Assembly (NCBI GenBank): GCA_030730585.1
Contig: JANQUV010000101.1
Coordinates: 3,881-67,880 of the forward strand
Source of the DNA: Haliea sp.
GTDB lineage: Bacteria; Pseudomonadota; Gammaproteobacteria; Pseudomonadales; Halieaceae
Direction: 5' to 3'
Length of the DNA: 64,000 bases
Shown here in pieces: positions 8,852 through 16,636 of the stretch. The stretch's first letter is position 1, and each line of letters begins with the position of its first letter. The notes under the pieces were generated by a model that was not told the origin of the DNA, made no database searches, and saw only the letters and a list, made by a program, of their open reading frames with translations. The position numbers were made by a program, and so were the translations under genes.

Positions 8852-10354
8852 TCACGGGCCATGTGTATTCTCGCGGAATGCCAATGCCTCGGCTATCTGA
8901 GGCACACCGATACTGGTGCAGCCGCCCATGTCAGCGAGTGTTTGCGCTACGCGCAGGCTGCGATGCAGGCCGCGGCCCGACAACTGCAGTGCGTCTGCTG
9001 CCTCCTCCAGTTGTTGCCGCGCTTCGGGTTGCAGTGCCCAAAGCTTTGCCAGTTGGCTTTCCGGCAGAATAGCGTTGGTGCAGTTCTGACGATCCATCTG
9101 CCGTTGGCGAGCCGCAAGCACGCGCGCGCGCACCTGTGCCGATGATTCCCCTTTCGCTTGTGTACCCAACAGTAAGCGTGCCTTGAGCCTATGCATACTT
9201 ACGTGCAGGTCAATACGGTCGAGCAGTGGCCCCGATAAGCGTTGCCGATAGCGCTGGATCTGGTCACTTGTGCAACGGCAGCTGTGCTCCGTGTCACCGA
9301 AGAAGCCGCAAGGGCAGGGGTTCATGGCGGCGACCAGCTGAAAGCGCGCCGGGTAAGTGAACTTGTGCGCGGCTCGCGAGAGGGTAATAGCCCCGGCTTC
9401 CAGCGGCTCGCGCAGCATCTCCAATGCCTGACGGCTGAATTCCGGTAGTTCATCCAGAAATAGTACGCCACCGTGCGCGAGGCTGATTTCACCGGGCCTT
9501 GGCTTCGCGCCGCCACCGATCAAAGCCGCCGCGCTGGCACTGTGATGGGGGTTGCGAAAGGGCCGCCGCCACAAATGCTGAAGGCCGGTACTGTCGTGGA
9601 AGCTGTGCAGTGCGGCACAGGTTAGCGCCTCATGCGTATCGGGCTCGGGCAGCAGTCCGGGCAGCCGGCTCGCGAGCAGAGTTTTCCCGGTGCCGGGAGG
9701 GCCGCTTAGCAGCAGGTTGTGACCACCGGAGGCAGCGATCTCCAGCGCACGCCGTGCCAGGCTCTGCCCGGCAACATCGACAAGGTCCGGGTATTGGGCG
9801 GGGTCTGCTGGCCGCGGCTGGTGATCTTGTACGGCCAGTGGATGGCGGCCATTAAGGTGCGCGCACAGGGTGAGCAGATCCTCCGCCGCAACAATACGGC
9901 TGCCGGGCACGGCCGCGGCCAGTGTAGCGCTCGCCGCGGGGGTGACCAAAGCGCGCCCGGCGGCGGTGCAGGCTAAAGCGGCGGGGATAATGCCTGGGAC
10001 TGCGCGCACATCGCCACTGAGCGCCAGTTCCCCGATAAATTCGTGCTGCGCGAGTGCTTCGTGTGGCAGCTGGCCGGAGGCGGCGAGAATGCCCAGTGCT
10101 ATTGGCAGGTCGAAGCGGCCGCCCTCTTTGGGTAGGTCGGCGGGGGCCAGGTTGACGGTGATACGGCGGTCCGGAAACTGGAAGTGCGCCTGCTGCAGGG
10201 CGCAGCGCACCCTGTCGCGGCTCTCACGCACGGCGGTTTCTGGCAAGCCGACAATTTGGAAGCTGGGTAGCCCGTTGCCGAGGTGAGTTTCCACCTGCAC
10301 CAGCGGTGCTTCAATGCCGGCCGCAGCACGGCTGTACACAACAGACAGTTCCAT
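8852..10354 (-). CDS. comM: ComM/YifB family magnesium-chelatase-like AAA+ helicase
   Basis: A 500-residue AAA+ protein of the YifB/ComM family. In Vibrio the homologue is a hexameric helicase that drives branch migration during natural transformation. The N-terminal Lon-S5-like domain (about 1-175) precedes the Mg-chelatase AAA+ core. The core shows Walker A SGPPGTGKTLL (about residues 217-227), Walker B GGVLFLDELPEF and the Cys-containing NPCPCGFFGD. The C-terminal Mg_chelatase_C domain carries the LSGRGLHRSLRVAQTLAD motif. Length is normal. It is 47 bases downstream of ubiK on the same strand, the conserved gammaproteobacterial arrangement, so the two are probably cotranscribed. Confidence 0.93.
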   Translation of the reverse strand: MELSVVYSRAAAGIEAPLVQVETHLGNGLPSFQIVGLPETAVRESRDRVRCALQQAHFQFPDRRITVNLAPADLPKEGGRFDLPIALGILAASGQLPHEALAQHEFIGELALSGDVRAVPGIIPAALACTAAGRALVTPAASATLAAAVPGSRIVAAEDLLTLCAHLNGRHPLAVQDHQPRPADPAQYPDLVDVAGQSLARRALEIAASGGHNLLLSGPPGTGKTLLASRLPGLLPEPDTHEALTCAALHSFHDSTGLQHLWRRPFRNPHHSASAAALIGGGAKPRPGEISLAHGGVLFLDELPEFSRQALEMLREPLEAGAITLSRAAHKFTYPARFQLVAAMNPCPCGFFGDTEHSCRCTSDQIQRYRQRLSGPLLDRIDLHVSMHRLKARLLLGTQAKGESSAQVRARVLAARQRQMDRQNCTNAILPESQLAKLWALQPEARQQLEEAADALQLSGRGLHRSLRVAQTLADMGGCTSIGVPQIAEALAFRENTHGP

Positions 10355-10401
10355 GGCTCATCCTTGAGCAGGCCCGCATGGCAATTACTGTGCTTTGCGG
10401 G

Positions 10402-10662
10402 TCAGTTATTAAGCTGCGACGCCTCAAATTCTTTGGTCAGCCCTTCCAGTTCTGCTTCCAATGCGGCAACTCTAGCGCGGGTTCTGGCCAATATGGCCGC
10501 CTGTGCGTCGAACTCTTCTCGGCTCACCACCTCGAGTTTCCCCAGAGCCGATTGGGCGAGCGCACGCAGGCCTTTGTCCACTTCGGAACGCAAACCTGAA
10601 CTGCCAGCCAGGGCAGACATCTGCTGCAGGACATCGCCTAAAGGGGGTGGTTTTAGTGCCAT
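10402..10662 (-). CDS. ubiK: Ubiquinone biosynthesis accessory factor UbiK (YqiC/BMFP family)
   Basis: An 86-residue protein with a short amphipathic N-terminus and a long C-terminal coiled coil (SREEFDAQAAILARTRARV onwards), the form of the UbiK/BMFP family. UbiK trimerises, interacts with UbiJ and helps the soluble Ubi metabolon make ubiquinone under aerobic conditions. The conserved SREEFD motif at about residues 47-52 is clear. It is divergent from the TorF-glnK-amtB genes and followed by comM. Such pairing of ubiK with glnK-amtB is common in Pseudomonas-like genomes. Confidence 0.9.
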   Translation of the reverse strand: MALKPPPLGDVLQQMSALAGSSGLRSEVDKGLRALAQSALGKLEVVSREEFDAQAAILARTRARVAALEAELEGLTKEFEASQLNN

Positions 10663-10737
10663 GACTCATAATTCCTGCAGTGCAAAAACGAGATATCAGT
10701 GTAGTGGAATTGTGGGAGGGGGCACAGATCATCTTGG

Positions 10738-10772
10738 TGCACCAATATCGTGCGACGCTCTATTATGGTGCG
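10738..10772 (+). promoter_or_regulatory. Two NtrC-type enhancer boxes upstream of the TorF-glnK-amtB genes
   Basis: TGCACCAATATCGTGCG (10738-10754) matches the NtrC consensus TGCACCAAAATGGTGCA at 14 of 17 positions. A second, weaker box, CGCTCTATTATGGTGCG (10756-10772), keeps the right half-site. They lie about 90-120 bases ahead of the -24/-12 promoter at 10861, a normal distance for NtrC enhancers. Confidence 0.65.
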
Positions 10773-10860
10773 TGCTACGCGTGGTTGTCCGACCTCAAAG
10801 GGTTGTAAAAGAACGATAAAAATCATTTAACGTGTTGATTCTGTTAATTATATAAATATT

Positions 10861-10876
10861 TGGCACGGTGCCTGCA
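10861..10876 (+). promoter_or_regulatory. Sigma-54 (-24/-12) promoter for torF-like porin, glnK and amtB
   Basis: TGGCACG-GTGC-CTGCA has a perfect -24 element and exact -24/-12 spacing, with one mismatch (C for T) in the -12 TTGC. The start of transcription would be near 10886, about 80 bases before the ATG at 10968. It is the main recognisable feature, with the NtrC boxes, in the 305-base gap between ubiK and the porin gene. Confidence 0.75.
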
Positions 10877-10967
10877 AACCCCTTGGTGCTAACGCGAACG
10901 CAGCACAGTAGAAAAGTTTCGTGCCTCGCACACGCTTTTTTGACTTTCAAAACCAGGAGAACGACCC

Positions 10968-11642
10968 ATGCTGAACAAAAAAATGCTTCCCGCTTCCCTC
11001 GCCATCGCCCTGTTCGCAGGCGCGACTGCTGCTCAGGCAGAAGTCAGCGCTAACGTGACACTGGCCACAGACTATGTGTTCCGGGGTATTTCGCAAACCG
11101 ACGAGAAGGGCGCCATTCAGGGCGGCTTCGACTGGTCCGGCGAGACTGGTCTGTATGCCGGCATCTGGGCCTCCAACGTCGCCTTCGGCGGTGCTACTAC
11201 CGAAATGGATTACTACTTCGGCTACGCCGGCGAAACCGATGGCGGCTTCGGTTACGACGTGGGTTTCTTCTACTTTGATTACGAAGGTGAGCCTTCCCTC
11301 GACTACATCGAATACGCCCTGGGCCTGAGCTACGCCGACTTCAGTGTTGGCTTTGTGTACTCAGATGAGTTCGGTGATGGCGGCCCCGAGTACATGTACT
11401 ACTCGGCCGGTTATTCCCTGGGCCTGACTGAGGATATCAGCGTTGACTTCAACGTCGGCTTTACTGATACCGACCAGGACGACTACTGGGAAGACGGTGC
11501 CGACAGCTACACAGACTACGGTGTGACCTTTGGCTATAGCGCCATGGAGCTCGACTTCGCGCTGGCGCTGATTGGCACCGATCTCGACGACGTTGATGCC
11601 GCGGACGATCGCATTGTGTTCTCCATCTCGAAGAGCCTTTAA
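10968..11642 (+). CDS. TorF family putative porin (TIGR02001)
   Basis: A 224-residue outer-membrane beta-barrel protein. It has a signal peptide cleaved after TAAQA (about residue 24) and the family hallmark TLATDYVFRGISQTD just after it. The mature part is rich in alternating aromatic/acidic strands and ends in SISKSL. TorF/TIGR02001 proteins are thought to be small porins, and many are encoded next to glnK-amtB. Here the gene lies 62 bases ahead of glnK, behind a sigma-54 promoter with NtrC boxes. I infer that it passes ammonium or small nitrogen compounds through the outer membrane during nitrogen limitation. A hairpin in the gap to glnK may set different transcript levels. Confidence 0.85.
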   Translation: MLNKKMLPASLAIALFAGATAAQAEVSANVTLATDYVFRGISQTDEKGAIQGGFDWSGETGLYAGIWASNVAFGGATTEMDYYFGYAGETDGGFGYDVGFFYFDYEGEPSLDYIEYALGLSYADFSVGFVYSDEFGDGGPEYMYYSAGYSLGLTEDISVDFNVGFTDTDQDDYWEDGADSYTDYGVTFGYSAMELDFALALIGTDLDDVDAADDRIVFSISKSL

Positions 11643-11664
11643 GCGATTCGGGACTGAACCTTAC

Positions 11665-11682
11665 GGCGCCCCCTGGGGCGCC
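11665..11682. terminator. Intercistronic hairpin between porin gene and glnK
   Basis: GGCGCCCC (11665-11672) and GGGGCGCC (11675-11682) are perfect inverted repeats. No T-tract follows, so it is more likely an RNA-processing or stability element within the operon than a full terminator. Confidence 0.4.
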
Positions 11683-11689
11683 CTGTTGA

Positions 11690-12043
<354 letters not shown>

Positions 12044-12075
12044 ATCCACCGATACTAACGACGAGAGTGATTCCC

Positions 12076-13347
12076 ATGGAAAATCAGATATTTGAATTAC
12101 AGTACGCGATGGACACCTTTTACTTTTTGGTGTGCGGCGCCCTCGTGATGTGGATGGCAGCCGGCTTCGCGATGCTGGAGGCGGGCCTCGTGCGCGCCAA
12201 GAACACGACAGAAATCTTAACCAAAAACGTCGCCTTGTATGCGATTGCTTGCACCATGTACCTGATATGCGGTTACCAGTTTATGTACGACGGTGGCTTC
12301 TTCTTGTCGGGCGTTACGACCGTGGCGCAAATGGATGATGCGGCGGTTGCCGCTGTGCTGGCGGATTCAGCAGAGGCTGGCTTCGGCGGCGATTCGGTGT
12401 ACTCCGGTGCCTCGGACTTCTTCTTCCAGGTGGTGTTTGTTGCCACTGCTATGTCGATCGTGTCAGGCGCGGTGGCTGAGCGGATGAAGTTGTGGGCCTT
12501 CCTGGCGTTTGCCGTAGTCATGACTGGCGTGATCTACCCGATTGAGGGTGGCTGGACTTGGGGTGGTAAGCCAGTTCCGTTTATTGGCGAACTGTCTTAT
12601 AGCGACTACGCAGGTTCAGGCATTGTACACCTGGCCGGTGCTGCCGCAGCGCTTGCAGGGGTTTTGCTGCTCGGGCCACGCAAGGGCAAGTATGCAGCCG
12701 ACGGTTCTGTAAAGGCCATACCGGGTGCGAATATGCCACTCGCAACGCTGGGTACCTTCATCTTGTGGATGGGTTGGTTTGGCTTTAACGGCGGCTCCAC
12801 CCTGAAGTTGGGTGGCATTTCAGTCGCCAACGAAGTGGCTAACGTGTTTTTGAACACCAACGCTGCCGCTGCAGGTGGTTTGATCGCGGCACTGCTGCTG
12901 TCACGCTTGATCTTCGGCAAAGCCGACCTGACCATGGCGCTTAACGGTGCATTGGCTGGCCTGGTGGCGATTACCGCAGAGCCTGCCGATCCCTCGCCGA
13001 TGTTGGCGATGATGATTGGTGCCATCGGTGGTGCGATTGTTGTGTTCAGCATCGTGGCCATGGACAAGATCAAAATTGACGATCCTGTCGGCGCCATCTC
13101 GGTCCACGGCGTGGTCGGTATCTGGGGTATCTTCGCAGTACTGCTGTCTGACCCCGATGCCACCTTTATGGGCCAGCTTGTCGGCACATTGGTCATCTTT
13201 GGCTGGGTCTTCGGTGCGAGCTTGATCACCTGGGGGATTATCAAAGCCGTCATGGGTGTGCGCGTCAGCGAAGAGGAAGAGTACGAAGGTGTGGATATCT
13301 CCGAATGTGGTATGGAAGCGTACCCGGAGTTCGTCGCACAGAAGTGA
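12076..13347 (+). CDS. amtB: Ammonium transporter AmtB
   Basis: A 423-residue Amt/Mep/Rh channel with 11 predicted membrane segments. The pore twin histidines are recognisable in GIVHLAGAAAALAGVL and ISVHGVVGIWGIF, and the family motifs WMGWFGFNGGS and AGAAALAG-type helices are present. The ATG at 12076 is preferred over the in-frame GTG at 12067 because GAGAG is correctly spaced before it. There is no cleavable signal peptide, unlike E. coli AmtB. It is cotranscribed with glnK, whose product blocks it when intracellular nitrogen is sufficient, and is followed by a strong terminator. Confidence 0.95.
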   Translation: MENQIFELQYAMDTFYFLVCGALVMWMAAGFAMLEAGLVRAKNTTEILTKNVALYAIACTMYLICGYQFMYDGGFFLSGVTTVAQMDDAAVAAVLADSAEAGFGGDSVYSGASDFFFQVVFVATAMSIVSGAVAERMKLWAFLAFAVVMTGVIYPIEGGWTWGGKPVPFIGELSYSDYAGSGIVHLAGAAAALAGVLLLGPRKGKYAADGSVKAIPGANMPLATLGTFILWMGWFGFNGGSTLKLGGISVANEVANVFLNTNAAAAGGLIAALLLSRLIFGKADLTMALNGALAGLVAITAEPADPSPMLAMMIGAIGGAIVVFSIVAMDKIKIDDPVGAISVHGVVGIWGIFAVLLSDPDATFMGQLVGTLVIFGWVFGASLITWGIIKAVMGVRVSEEEEYEGVDISECGMEAYPEFVAQK

Positions 13348-13384
13348 GTTACAACTTGCGGGCGCATTGATGCAATGCGTGTTT

Positions 13385-13408
13385 GGGGGCCTTCGGGCCC
13401 CCTTTTTT
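13385..13408 (+). terminator. Rho-independent terminator after amtB
   Basis: GGGGGCC-TTCG-GGCCCCC (13385-13402) is a perfect 7-base-pair stem with a stable TTCG tetraloop, followed directly by six T residues (13403-13408). Confidence 0.93.
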
Positions 13409-13419
13409 GTGCCTGCCGA

Positions 13420-14451
13420 TTAAGCCGTGGCTTCTAGCAGCTCGGCAGCAGCCGCCAAAATGGTCGCAGTTTCTCCGGGTAGGCGCCCTGGCCCACCCGC
13501 AACATGCCCAAAATCAGAATTCAGCACACGACACTCCAGCCCCAGTGCTGCCGCATCGCGTGCAGCATCCACTGCCGTGAAATACAGGTCTGTGCTACTG
13601 GGCATGAGAATGCCAGGGCACTGCACACGGTGTGCGGTGCGATCCGCAGTAGCCCCCTTGCTGTCGGGGTCCAGCAGGTTTGCACTTTGCCATGTGCGCA
13701 GCTGAGCCAGCAGGTTATTCGCGTCCTGGTTGAGGTGATCTTCTATCCAGAACTGCAATAGGGCCTCGACTGAAGTAAAACCGAGTTGTCGATAAAGGCC
13801 ATTGCGAAAAAAGGCCTGACTGTAGGCCCAGCCGGCATACACGGTAGCGAACGCGCTTAGGCCTCGAATAGGGGGTTCACGGTAGTGGCCGCCGGCAAAC
13901 GCTGCATCGGCTGTGAGTGCGCTGGCAACGCCTTGCAAAAATACCTGATTGTGTGGATGGCAGTTGGCAGTCGCGCAAATCGCCAGCACGCTACCCACCT
14001 CGCGCGGGTAGTCGTAGGCCCACTGTAGTGACTGGATGCCGCCCATCGACCAGCCCATTACCAACCGCGGGTGGGCAGCCGCAAAGCGCGCGGCGAGCAG
14101 CTGATGCTGCGCACGCACGTTGTCGGCGATGCTCACCAAGGGAAAATGTGGCCCGGCCTGTGCGCCGCGTGTATTGCTCGGTGAGCTGGACTCTCCAGCA
14201 CCCAACAGGCAAGGAATGATCACGCAGTAGTCACCCGCGCCCAGCGGGCTGTTGGGGGCATCAACCCACGCGCGATTGCTGGCCCCAACGCCGCCGTAGT
14301 AGGTGGGTAGCAGCACCAGGTTATCTTTTGGTGCATTGAGTGCACCAAATTGGTGGTAACGCAGTATTGCGCCGCGCAGCACGTGGCCGCTGCCCAGTAC
14401 AAAATCCCCCAAGTGGAACGCAAGCTCCTGCCAATTTTCGTTATTTTTCAA
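13420..14451 (-). CDS. MetX-like alpha/beta-fold hydrolase in a nitrogen cluster
   Basis: A 343-residue alpha/beta hydrolase of the homoserine O-acetyltransferase (MetX) superfamily. The nucleophile elbow GWSMGG (about residues 133-138), the acid Asp in PSSTDLYFT and the His in SDFGHVAGGPGR complete the triad. MetX proper is in biosynthesis. This protein lacks met neighbours and is divergent from a type III glutamine synthetase in a sigma-54-rich nitrogen region, so an amidase, esterase or lactonase role in nitrogen-compound breakdown is more likely; this is inference. The start appears to be TTG at 14451 with AAAGGA upstream. An NtrC-like box lies inside its 5' coding part. Confidence 0.8.
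   Translation of the reverse strand: MKNNENWQELAFHLGDFVLGSGHVLRGAILRYHQFGALNAPKDNLVLLPTYYGGVGASNRAWVDAPNSPLGAGDYCVIIPCLLGAGESSSPSNTRGAQAGPHFPLVSIADNVRAQHQLLAARFAAAHPRLVMGWSMGGIQSLQWAYDYPREVGSVLAICATANCHPHNQVFLQGVASALTADAAFAGGHYREPPIRGLSAFATVYAGWAYSQAFFRNGLYRQLGFTSVEALLQFWIEDHLNQDANNLLAQLRTWQSANLLDPDSKGATADRTAHRVQCPGILMPSSTDLYFTAVDAARDAAALGLECRVLNSDFGHVAGGPGRLPGETATILAAAAELLEATA
14341..14357 (+). promoter_or_regulatory. NtrC-type enhancer box inside the hydrolase coding region
   Basis: TGCACCAAATTGGTGGT matches the NtrC consensus TGCACCAAAATGGTGCA at 14 of 17 positions and contains the perfect palindrome CACCAAATTGGTG. Another GGTGCA half-site is at 14330-14335. It is about 140-155 bases ahead of the glutamine synthetase -24 element and lies within the divergent hydrolase gene. 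Confidence 0.5.
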
Positions 14452-14485
14452 TGACTTGGTCCTTTTTTTCGGTGAGCGATATTAA

Positions 14486-14511
14486 ACATACATTCTGGCA
14501 TGTTTCTTGGA
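14486..14511 (+). promoter_or_regulatory. Sigma-54-like promoter with 17-base shared element, upstream of type III glutamine synthetase
   Basis: TGGCATG-TTTC-TTGGA (14496-14511) fits -24/-12 spacing, with a G in place of the last C of TTGC at -12. The 17 bases ACATACATTCTGGCATG (14486-14502) recur exactly on the minus strand at 21237-21253, again with the -24 element at their right end. The predicted start of transcription is about 33 bases before the ATG at 14555. The outer bases ACATAC/GCATGT form an imperfect dyad that could be a repressor site overlapping the promoter. Confidence 0.55.
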
Positions 14512-14554
14512 TGCTTCTGTGTAGCAAGAAACATTCCCGCACATGGAGATTCCT

Positions 14555-15907
14555 ATGGAAATTGAGCAGTTAAAGCAACGGTGCCTGGAGCAGGGCATAA
14601 AATACGGTATTGCCAGCTATGTGGATATTCACGGCGCAAGCAAGGGCAAGTTTGTACCCGTCGGCCATTTCAAGCAGATGTTCGCAGGTTCGGAGCTGTT
14701 TACCGGCGCCGCTCTAGACGGTGTGCCACAAGATATTTCCGATGACGAGGTTGCTGCGATGCCGGATATGGCCTCTATGCAGCAATGCCAGTGGAATCCG
14801 GAGCTGGCGTGGTTTGCCAGCGACCTGTATCTCAAGGGGCAACCCTTTGCGGCCTGTTCACGCAATATCCTCAAGCGGCAGTTAGCCAAGGCCGAGGCGA
14901 TGGGGTTCACCTTTAACCTGGGAATTGAGACCGAATTTTTTATTCTGAAAAAAGGGGCTGACGGCAAGCCGGTACCGTTTAGTGAGCGCGATACGCAGGG
15001 TAAGCCCTGTTATGACATCCCGACCATGATGGACAATATCGGGATTATTGATGAACTGGTGCAGGCGCTGACTGATATGGGCTGGGGGGTTTATTCCTTT
15101 GACCACGAAGATGCCAACGGCCAGTTTGAAATCGACTTCAACTATACCGATGCTCTCACAATGTCCGACCGCCTGGTCTATTTCCGGCTGCTGGCCAATG
15201 AGATTGCGCGTAAGCACGGCGCTTTCGCCAGCTTCATGCCCAAGCCCTTTGCCGATAGAACGGGCAGTGGTGCGCACTACAATATGTCCCTGGCAAGCCT
15301 GGATTCAGGGCAGAACCTGTTCGCTGTAGCGCCTGATGATGACCGCTACGGTTGCGGTGTGTCCGAACTCGCGTATCAGTTTATTGGCGGTGTGCTGCGC
15401 CACGCGAAGGCGATTAGCGCCGTGGTTGCGCCTACGGTCAATAGCTACAAACGCCTGGTGCGCCAAGGCAGCATGTCAGGTTCCACATGGGCACCGGTAT
15501 TCTGTTGCTACGGCAACAACAATCGTACCAACATGCTGCGCATTCCCAGTGCCGGTGCTCGTGTTGAATGTCGCGCGCCTGATATCGCCTGTAACCCGTA
15601 TCTGGGTGCTGCGCTGATGCTGGCCGCTGGCCTGCAAGGCATTGAGCAGGGCATTGACCCGGGCCTGCCGCATCGGGAAAACATGTATCGCTATAGCGAT
15701 GCGGATATCGCCAAGGCCGGTATCGAATGCTTGCCGAAAACGTTATCAGAAGCCACCGATGCGATTGCCTCTGATGAGCTGGCGCATGAGGTATTGGGCG
15801 CCGAAATGCACAAGGCCTTCATCGACTTCAAGCGCGCTGAGTGGGATAGCTATCACAACACCGTGTCTGAATGGGAAGTGGCACGTTATCTGCGACTGTT
15901 TGGTTAA
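14555..15907 (+). CDS. Type III glutamine synthetase (GlnT-like) or gamma-glutamylmethylamide synthetase-like ligase
   Basis: A 450-residue glutamine-synthetase-superfamily ligase of the short type called type III glutamate-ammonia ligase in annotations. Hallmarks are GIETEFFIL (metal-binding Glu), DHEDANGQFEIDF, GSGAHYNMSL (catalytic-domain His), and the ATP/ammonium-side segment NNNRTNMLRIP. The family contains true GlnT enzymes and GmaS enzymes, which ligate methylamine to glutamate; the two cannot be separated by eye. ATG 14555 is chosen over 14543 since GGAG sits 6 bases before it. It has its own sigma-54-like promoter and a strong terminator, and lies between the hydrolase and a TetR gene. 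It would assimilate ammonium or an amine released by the neighbouring catabolic system. Confidence 0.88.
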   Translation: MEIEQLKQRCLEQGIKYGIASYVDIHGASKGKFVPVGHFKQMFAGSELFTGAALDGVPQDISDDEVAAMPDMASMQQCQWNPELAWFASDLYLKGQPFAACSRNILKRQLAKAEAMGFTFNLGIETEFFILKKGADGKPVPFSERDTQGKPCYDIPTMMDNIGIIDELVQALTDMGWGVYSFDHEDANGQFEIDFNYTDALTMSDRLVYFRLLANEIARKHGAFASFMPKPFADRTGSGAHYNMSLASLDSGQNLFAVAPDDDRYGCGVSELAYQFIGGVLRHAKAISAVVAPTVNSYKRLVRQGSMSGSTWAPVFCCYGNNNRTNMLRIPSAGARVECRAPDIACNPYLGAALMLAAGLQGIEQGIDPGLPHRENMYRYSDADIAKAGIECLPKTLSEATDAIASDELAHEVLGAEMHKAFIDFKRAEWDSYHNTVSEWEVARYLRLFG

Positions 15908-15921
15908 AGGAGGATTGCGGC

Positions 15922-15945
15922 GGCGCTCTGCAGAGCGCCTTTTTT
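15922..15945 (+). terminator. Rho-independent terminator after the glutamine synthetase gene
   Basis: GGCGCTC-TGCA-GAGCGCC (15922-15939) is a perfect 7-base-pair stem followed by TTTTTT (15940-15945), 15 bases after the stop codon. Confidence 0.93.
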
Positions 15946-15990
15946 ACGCACGCTGCTACAACCGCGCGCTTGCCTTTGCTGTGCGTAATT

Positions 15991-16004
15991 ATACACTGGG
16001 GCAT
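15991..16004. promoter_or_regulatory. Possible TetR autoregulatory site resembling the shared 17-base element
   Basis: ATACACTGGGGCAT keeps the ATAC-N6-GCAT pattern and spacing of the 17-base element found at 14486 and 21237 (11 of 14 positions identical). It lies 20 bases before the TetR start codon, a usual place for autorepression. This is a weak match and is offered as a hypothesis. Confidence 0.3.
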
Positions 16005-16024
16005 CGAAGTGACCGGGGCACAAC

Positions 16025-16636
16025 ATGAGGCGAACCAAGGAGGATGCAGCGAAAACCCGCCAGAGTTTGGTGGATGCTGCGCTGAAACTCTTTGGCCAAC
16101 GCGGTTATAGCGGCACCACGCTGCGTTTGATTGCAGAGGAGGCAGGGTGCTCGCGGGGGCCAATCTATTGGCATTTCGCTAGCAAAGAAGAGCTCTTTGA
16201 AGAGATTTTGGCGTACTCGCAGCTGCCTCTGGAGCGTTTGGTCGCTCTGCACCATGAGGCCAGCGACCCCGAGGCGGCGGCTGCAGATTTCTCCCGACAA
16301 TGGCTTCGGATGCTGCTTGACGACAGCTACTTTCGCCAGTCTTTCGAGATCTTCCTGAATAAAACAGAGTTCACCGAGGCGGTGTCGAAAACCTTGGCCC
16401 GAGAGCGAGCTTTGACGGCATCGTTGCTGGCCACGTTCTCAGCCTGGGTTGATCGCTATCGTCTTGCGCAGGGTTTGCAGGGCGGAGTAAACAGTCGCAC
16501 GGCCGCCTTGTCGCTCTATGCCTATTTGATGGGTATTACGCAGAGCTGGTTGTTCGACCCGGGCATTGTCGACCTCGATAATAATCTTGATTTCTTTGTG
16601 GGGGAGTTTTTGCGTCTGCTACGCACAGTCGAGTGA
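16025..16636 (+). CDS. TetR/AcrR family transcriptional regulator
   Basis: A 203-residue TetR-family repressor. The N-terminal HTH is clear (LKLFGQRGYSGTTLRLIAEE, then AGCSRGPIYWHFASKEELFE, residues about 22-61). The all-helical C-terminal ligand domain resembles the AcrR/TtgR type. It follows the glutamine synthetase terminator and is convergent with the ABC transporter operon, overlapping its last gene by 18 bases at the 3' ends. I infer that it controls the adjacent nitrogen operons in response to their substrate. Candidate sites are the ATAC-N6-GCAT motif before its own gene and in the two sigma-54 promoters. The ligand is unknown. Confidence 0.85.
   Translation: MRRTKEDAAKTRQSLVDAALKLFGQRGYSGTTLRLIAEEAGCSRGPIYWHFASKEELFEEILAYSQLPLERLVALHHEASDPEAAAADFSRQWLRMLLDDSYFRQSFEIFLNKTEFTEAVSKTLARERALTASLLATFSAWVDRYRLAQGLQGGVNSRTAALSLYAYLMGITQSWLFDPGIVDLDNNLDFFVGEFLRLLRTVE

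Noticed and set aside
12606-13367. 253-codon minus-strand open frame
   Set aside because: Antisense to amtB; composition is the mirror of hydrophobic codons.
13420-14451. Naming the alpha/beta hydrolase metX (homoserine acetyltransferase)
   Set aside because: The fold is MetX-like, but no methionine genes are near and the nitrogen context differs; superfamily membership alone does not support the name.
15991-16004. A fourth sigma-54 promoter before the TetR gene
   Set aside because: TGGGGCAT does not fit the TGGCAC -24 box and no TTGC follows at -12 spacing; kept only as a possible operator.
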